From assembly GCA_021742025.1 (NCBI GenBank), contig JAIOWT010000043.1, positions 1 through 7,501 on the forward strand: DNA of 7,501 nucleotides. The letters are read 5' to 3'. This DNA comes from Candidatus Nanopelagicales bacterium (lineage in GTDB: Bacteria; Actinomycetota; Actinomycetes; S36-B12; UBA5976). Both the position numbers and the translations under genes were made by a program. The notes beneath the pieces were generated by a model. It made no database searches and was not told the origin of the DNA. It was given only the letters and a program-made list of their open reading frames with translations. Below are positions 6,556 through 7,501 of the stretch, piece after piece; the first letter of the stretch is position 1, and each line of letters begins with the position of its first letter.

Positions 6556-6584
6556 ATTGTGTCCAAGTGTGGGATTATGAGCGA

Positions 6585-7501
6585 ATGTCGAAGGCAATTA
6601 ACCCACCAGCGCCGGGTGCCACAGACCCCAAAATTATTCGTAATTTCTGCATTATTGCCCATATCGACCACGGCAAATCAACTTTGGCAGACCGCATGCT
6701 CCAGATCACTGGAATCGTTGACCCGCGTCACATGCGGGCCCAGTACTTAGATCGCATGGACATCGAGCGCGAGCGCGGCATCACTATTAAGAGCCAAGCA
6801 GTTCGCCTGCCATTTGTTGCTGATGACAATGAAACATATGTATTGAATCTGATCGATACTCCCGGTCACGTTGACTTCACATATGAAGTGAGCCGAAGCC
6901 TGGCAGCTTGTGAGGGCGCAATTCTTTTGGTCGATGCTGCCCAAGGTATCGAAGCTCAGACTTTGGCGAACCTGTACTTGGCACTTGAAAACAATCTGAC
7001 AATCATTCCCGTCCTAAACAAAATTGACTTACCGGCCGCCCAGCCAGAAAAGTATGCCGCTGAAATTGCTCATATCATTGGTTGCGATCCAGCAACGGTT
7101 CTGAAGGTAAGTGCCAAAACTGGAGTTGGCGTTGAAGAACTGCTTAATGAAGTTGTCAAGCAAGTTCCAGCACCAGTCGGAGATCCAGATGCACCTGCCC
7201 GTGCGCTAATTTTCGATTCGGTTTATGACACTTACCGTGGCGTTGTCACTTACGTTCGAGTGATCGATGGTCGCATTCCAGAACGTGATCGCATCAAAAT
7301 GATGAGCACAAGTGAAACTCACGAAACTTTAGAAGTTGGTGTGATCTCACCTGACCCGGTTTCTTCCAAAGCAATCGGTGTTGGCGAAGTGGGCTACCTA
7401 ATCACTGGTGTAAAGGACGTGCGCCAGTCCCGAGTTGGTGACACGGTCACCCTTGCAGCAAAACCTGCTGCCGAATCTCTTGGTGGATATCGCGATCCAG
7501 T
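6585..7501 (+). CDS. lepA: Elongation factor 4 (LepA), N-terminal part (3' end outside window)
   Basis: LepA/EF4 is a ribosome-dependent translational GTPase that can back-translocate stalled ribosomes and also affects initiation and 30S assembly. The first 305 residues are visible, about half of the usual 600, and the frame is open to the window edge. The GTPase motifs are all intact: G1 AHIDHGKST (25-33), G2 GITI (65-68) within [14 protein letters not shown]3 DTPGH (91-95, including the catalytic-type His95), G4 NKID (145-148) and G5 SAK (176-178). The beta-barrel domain 2 follows, with [20 protein letters not shown] and [24 protein letters not shown], which is LepA-specific and excludes EF-G. 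The ATG start gives an [14 protein letters not shown] leader like those in actinobacterial LepA. No clear Shine-Dalgarno precedes it. The gene is divergent from rpsT. Confidence 0.97.
   Translation, partial: MSKAINPPAPGATDPKIIRNFCIIAHIDHGKSTLADRMLQITGIVDPRHMRAQYLDRMDIERERGITIKSQAVRLPFVADDNETYVLNLIDTPGHVDFTYEVSRSLAACEGAILLVDAAQGIEAQTLANLYLALENNLTIIPVLNKIDLPAAQPEKYAAEIAHIIGCDPATVLKVSAKTGVGVEELLNEVVKQVPAPVGDPDAPARALIFDSVYDTYRGVVTYVRVIDGRIPERDRIKMMSTSETHETLEVGVISPDPVSSKAIGVGEVGYLITGVKDVRQSRVGDTVTLAAKPAAESLGGYRDP

Noticed and set aside
6559..6750. A 63-codon plus-strand frame across the lepA start
   Set aside because: It overlaps the conserved LepA G1 region in another frame and is not a protein-like sequence.

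Overview
The window looks like a piece of chromosome from a moderate-GC actinobacterium (base composition looks close to half G+C by eye, not counted). The gene order leuS, DegV-family gene, comEA, comEC, holA, then convergent rpsT and divergent lepA is, from memory, a common actinobacterial arrangement. The wording of the LeuRS, HolA and LepA proteins also fits that phylum. The modest GC and tight gene packing are compatible with a streamlined planktonic lineage, such as the freshwater Nanopelagicales group, but that is an inference and not a placement.

Layout. The 3' end of leuS (1-1144) is followed after 3 bp by a DegV-family lipid-binding gene (1148-1984). A 60-bp gap containing a possible RNA hairpin switch leads to comEA (2045-2737), a membrane-anchored DNA receptor. 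comEA abuts comEC (2738-5098), the DNA-uptake channel with an intact C-terminal metallo-beta-lactamase domain. After 26 bp comes holA (5125-6141), the delta subunit of the DNA polymerase III clamp loader. All five are on the + strand and probably form one or a few overlapping transcription units. A strong bidirectional terminator (6193-6219) separates holA from rpsT (6230-6490, minus strand), which encodes ribosomal protein S20. The 94-bp space between rpsT and lepA holds a credible rpsT promoter and a short palindrome. The 5' half of lepA (from 6585), the back-translocating elongation factor EF4, runs off the right edge.

How the genes fit together. ComEA and ComEC are the core inner-membrane DNA-uptake pair: ComEA binds incoming double-stranded DNA and ComEC passes a single strand into the cytoplasm. 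They sit among translation genes (leuS, rpsT, lepA) and a replication gene (holA) rather than beside other competence genes. No pilus or other competence gene is visible here.

I found no mobile element, CRISPR array, RNA gene or unknown protein system. The most interesting details are regulatory: the same-frame TAG|GTG junction of comEA and comEC, the pair of mutually exclusive hairpins before comEA, the near absence of Shine-Dalgarno sequences, and the start codon of rpsT. No gene-free stretch exceeds 300 bases.
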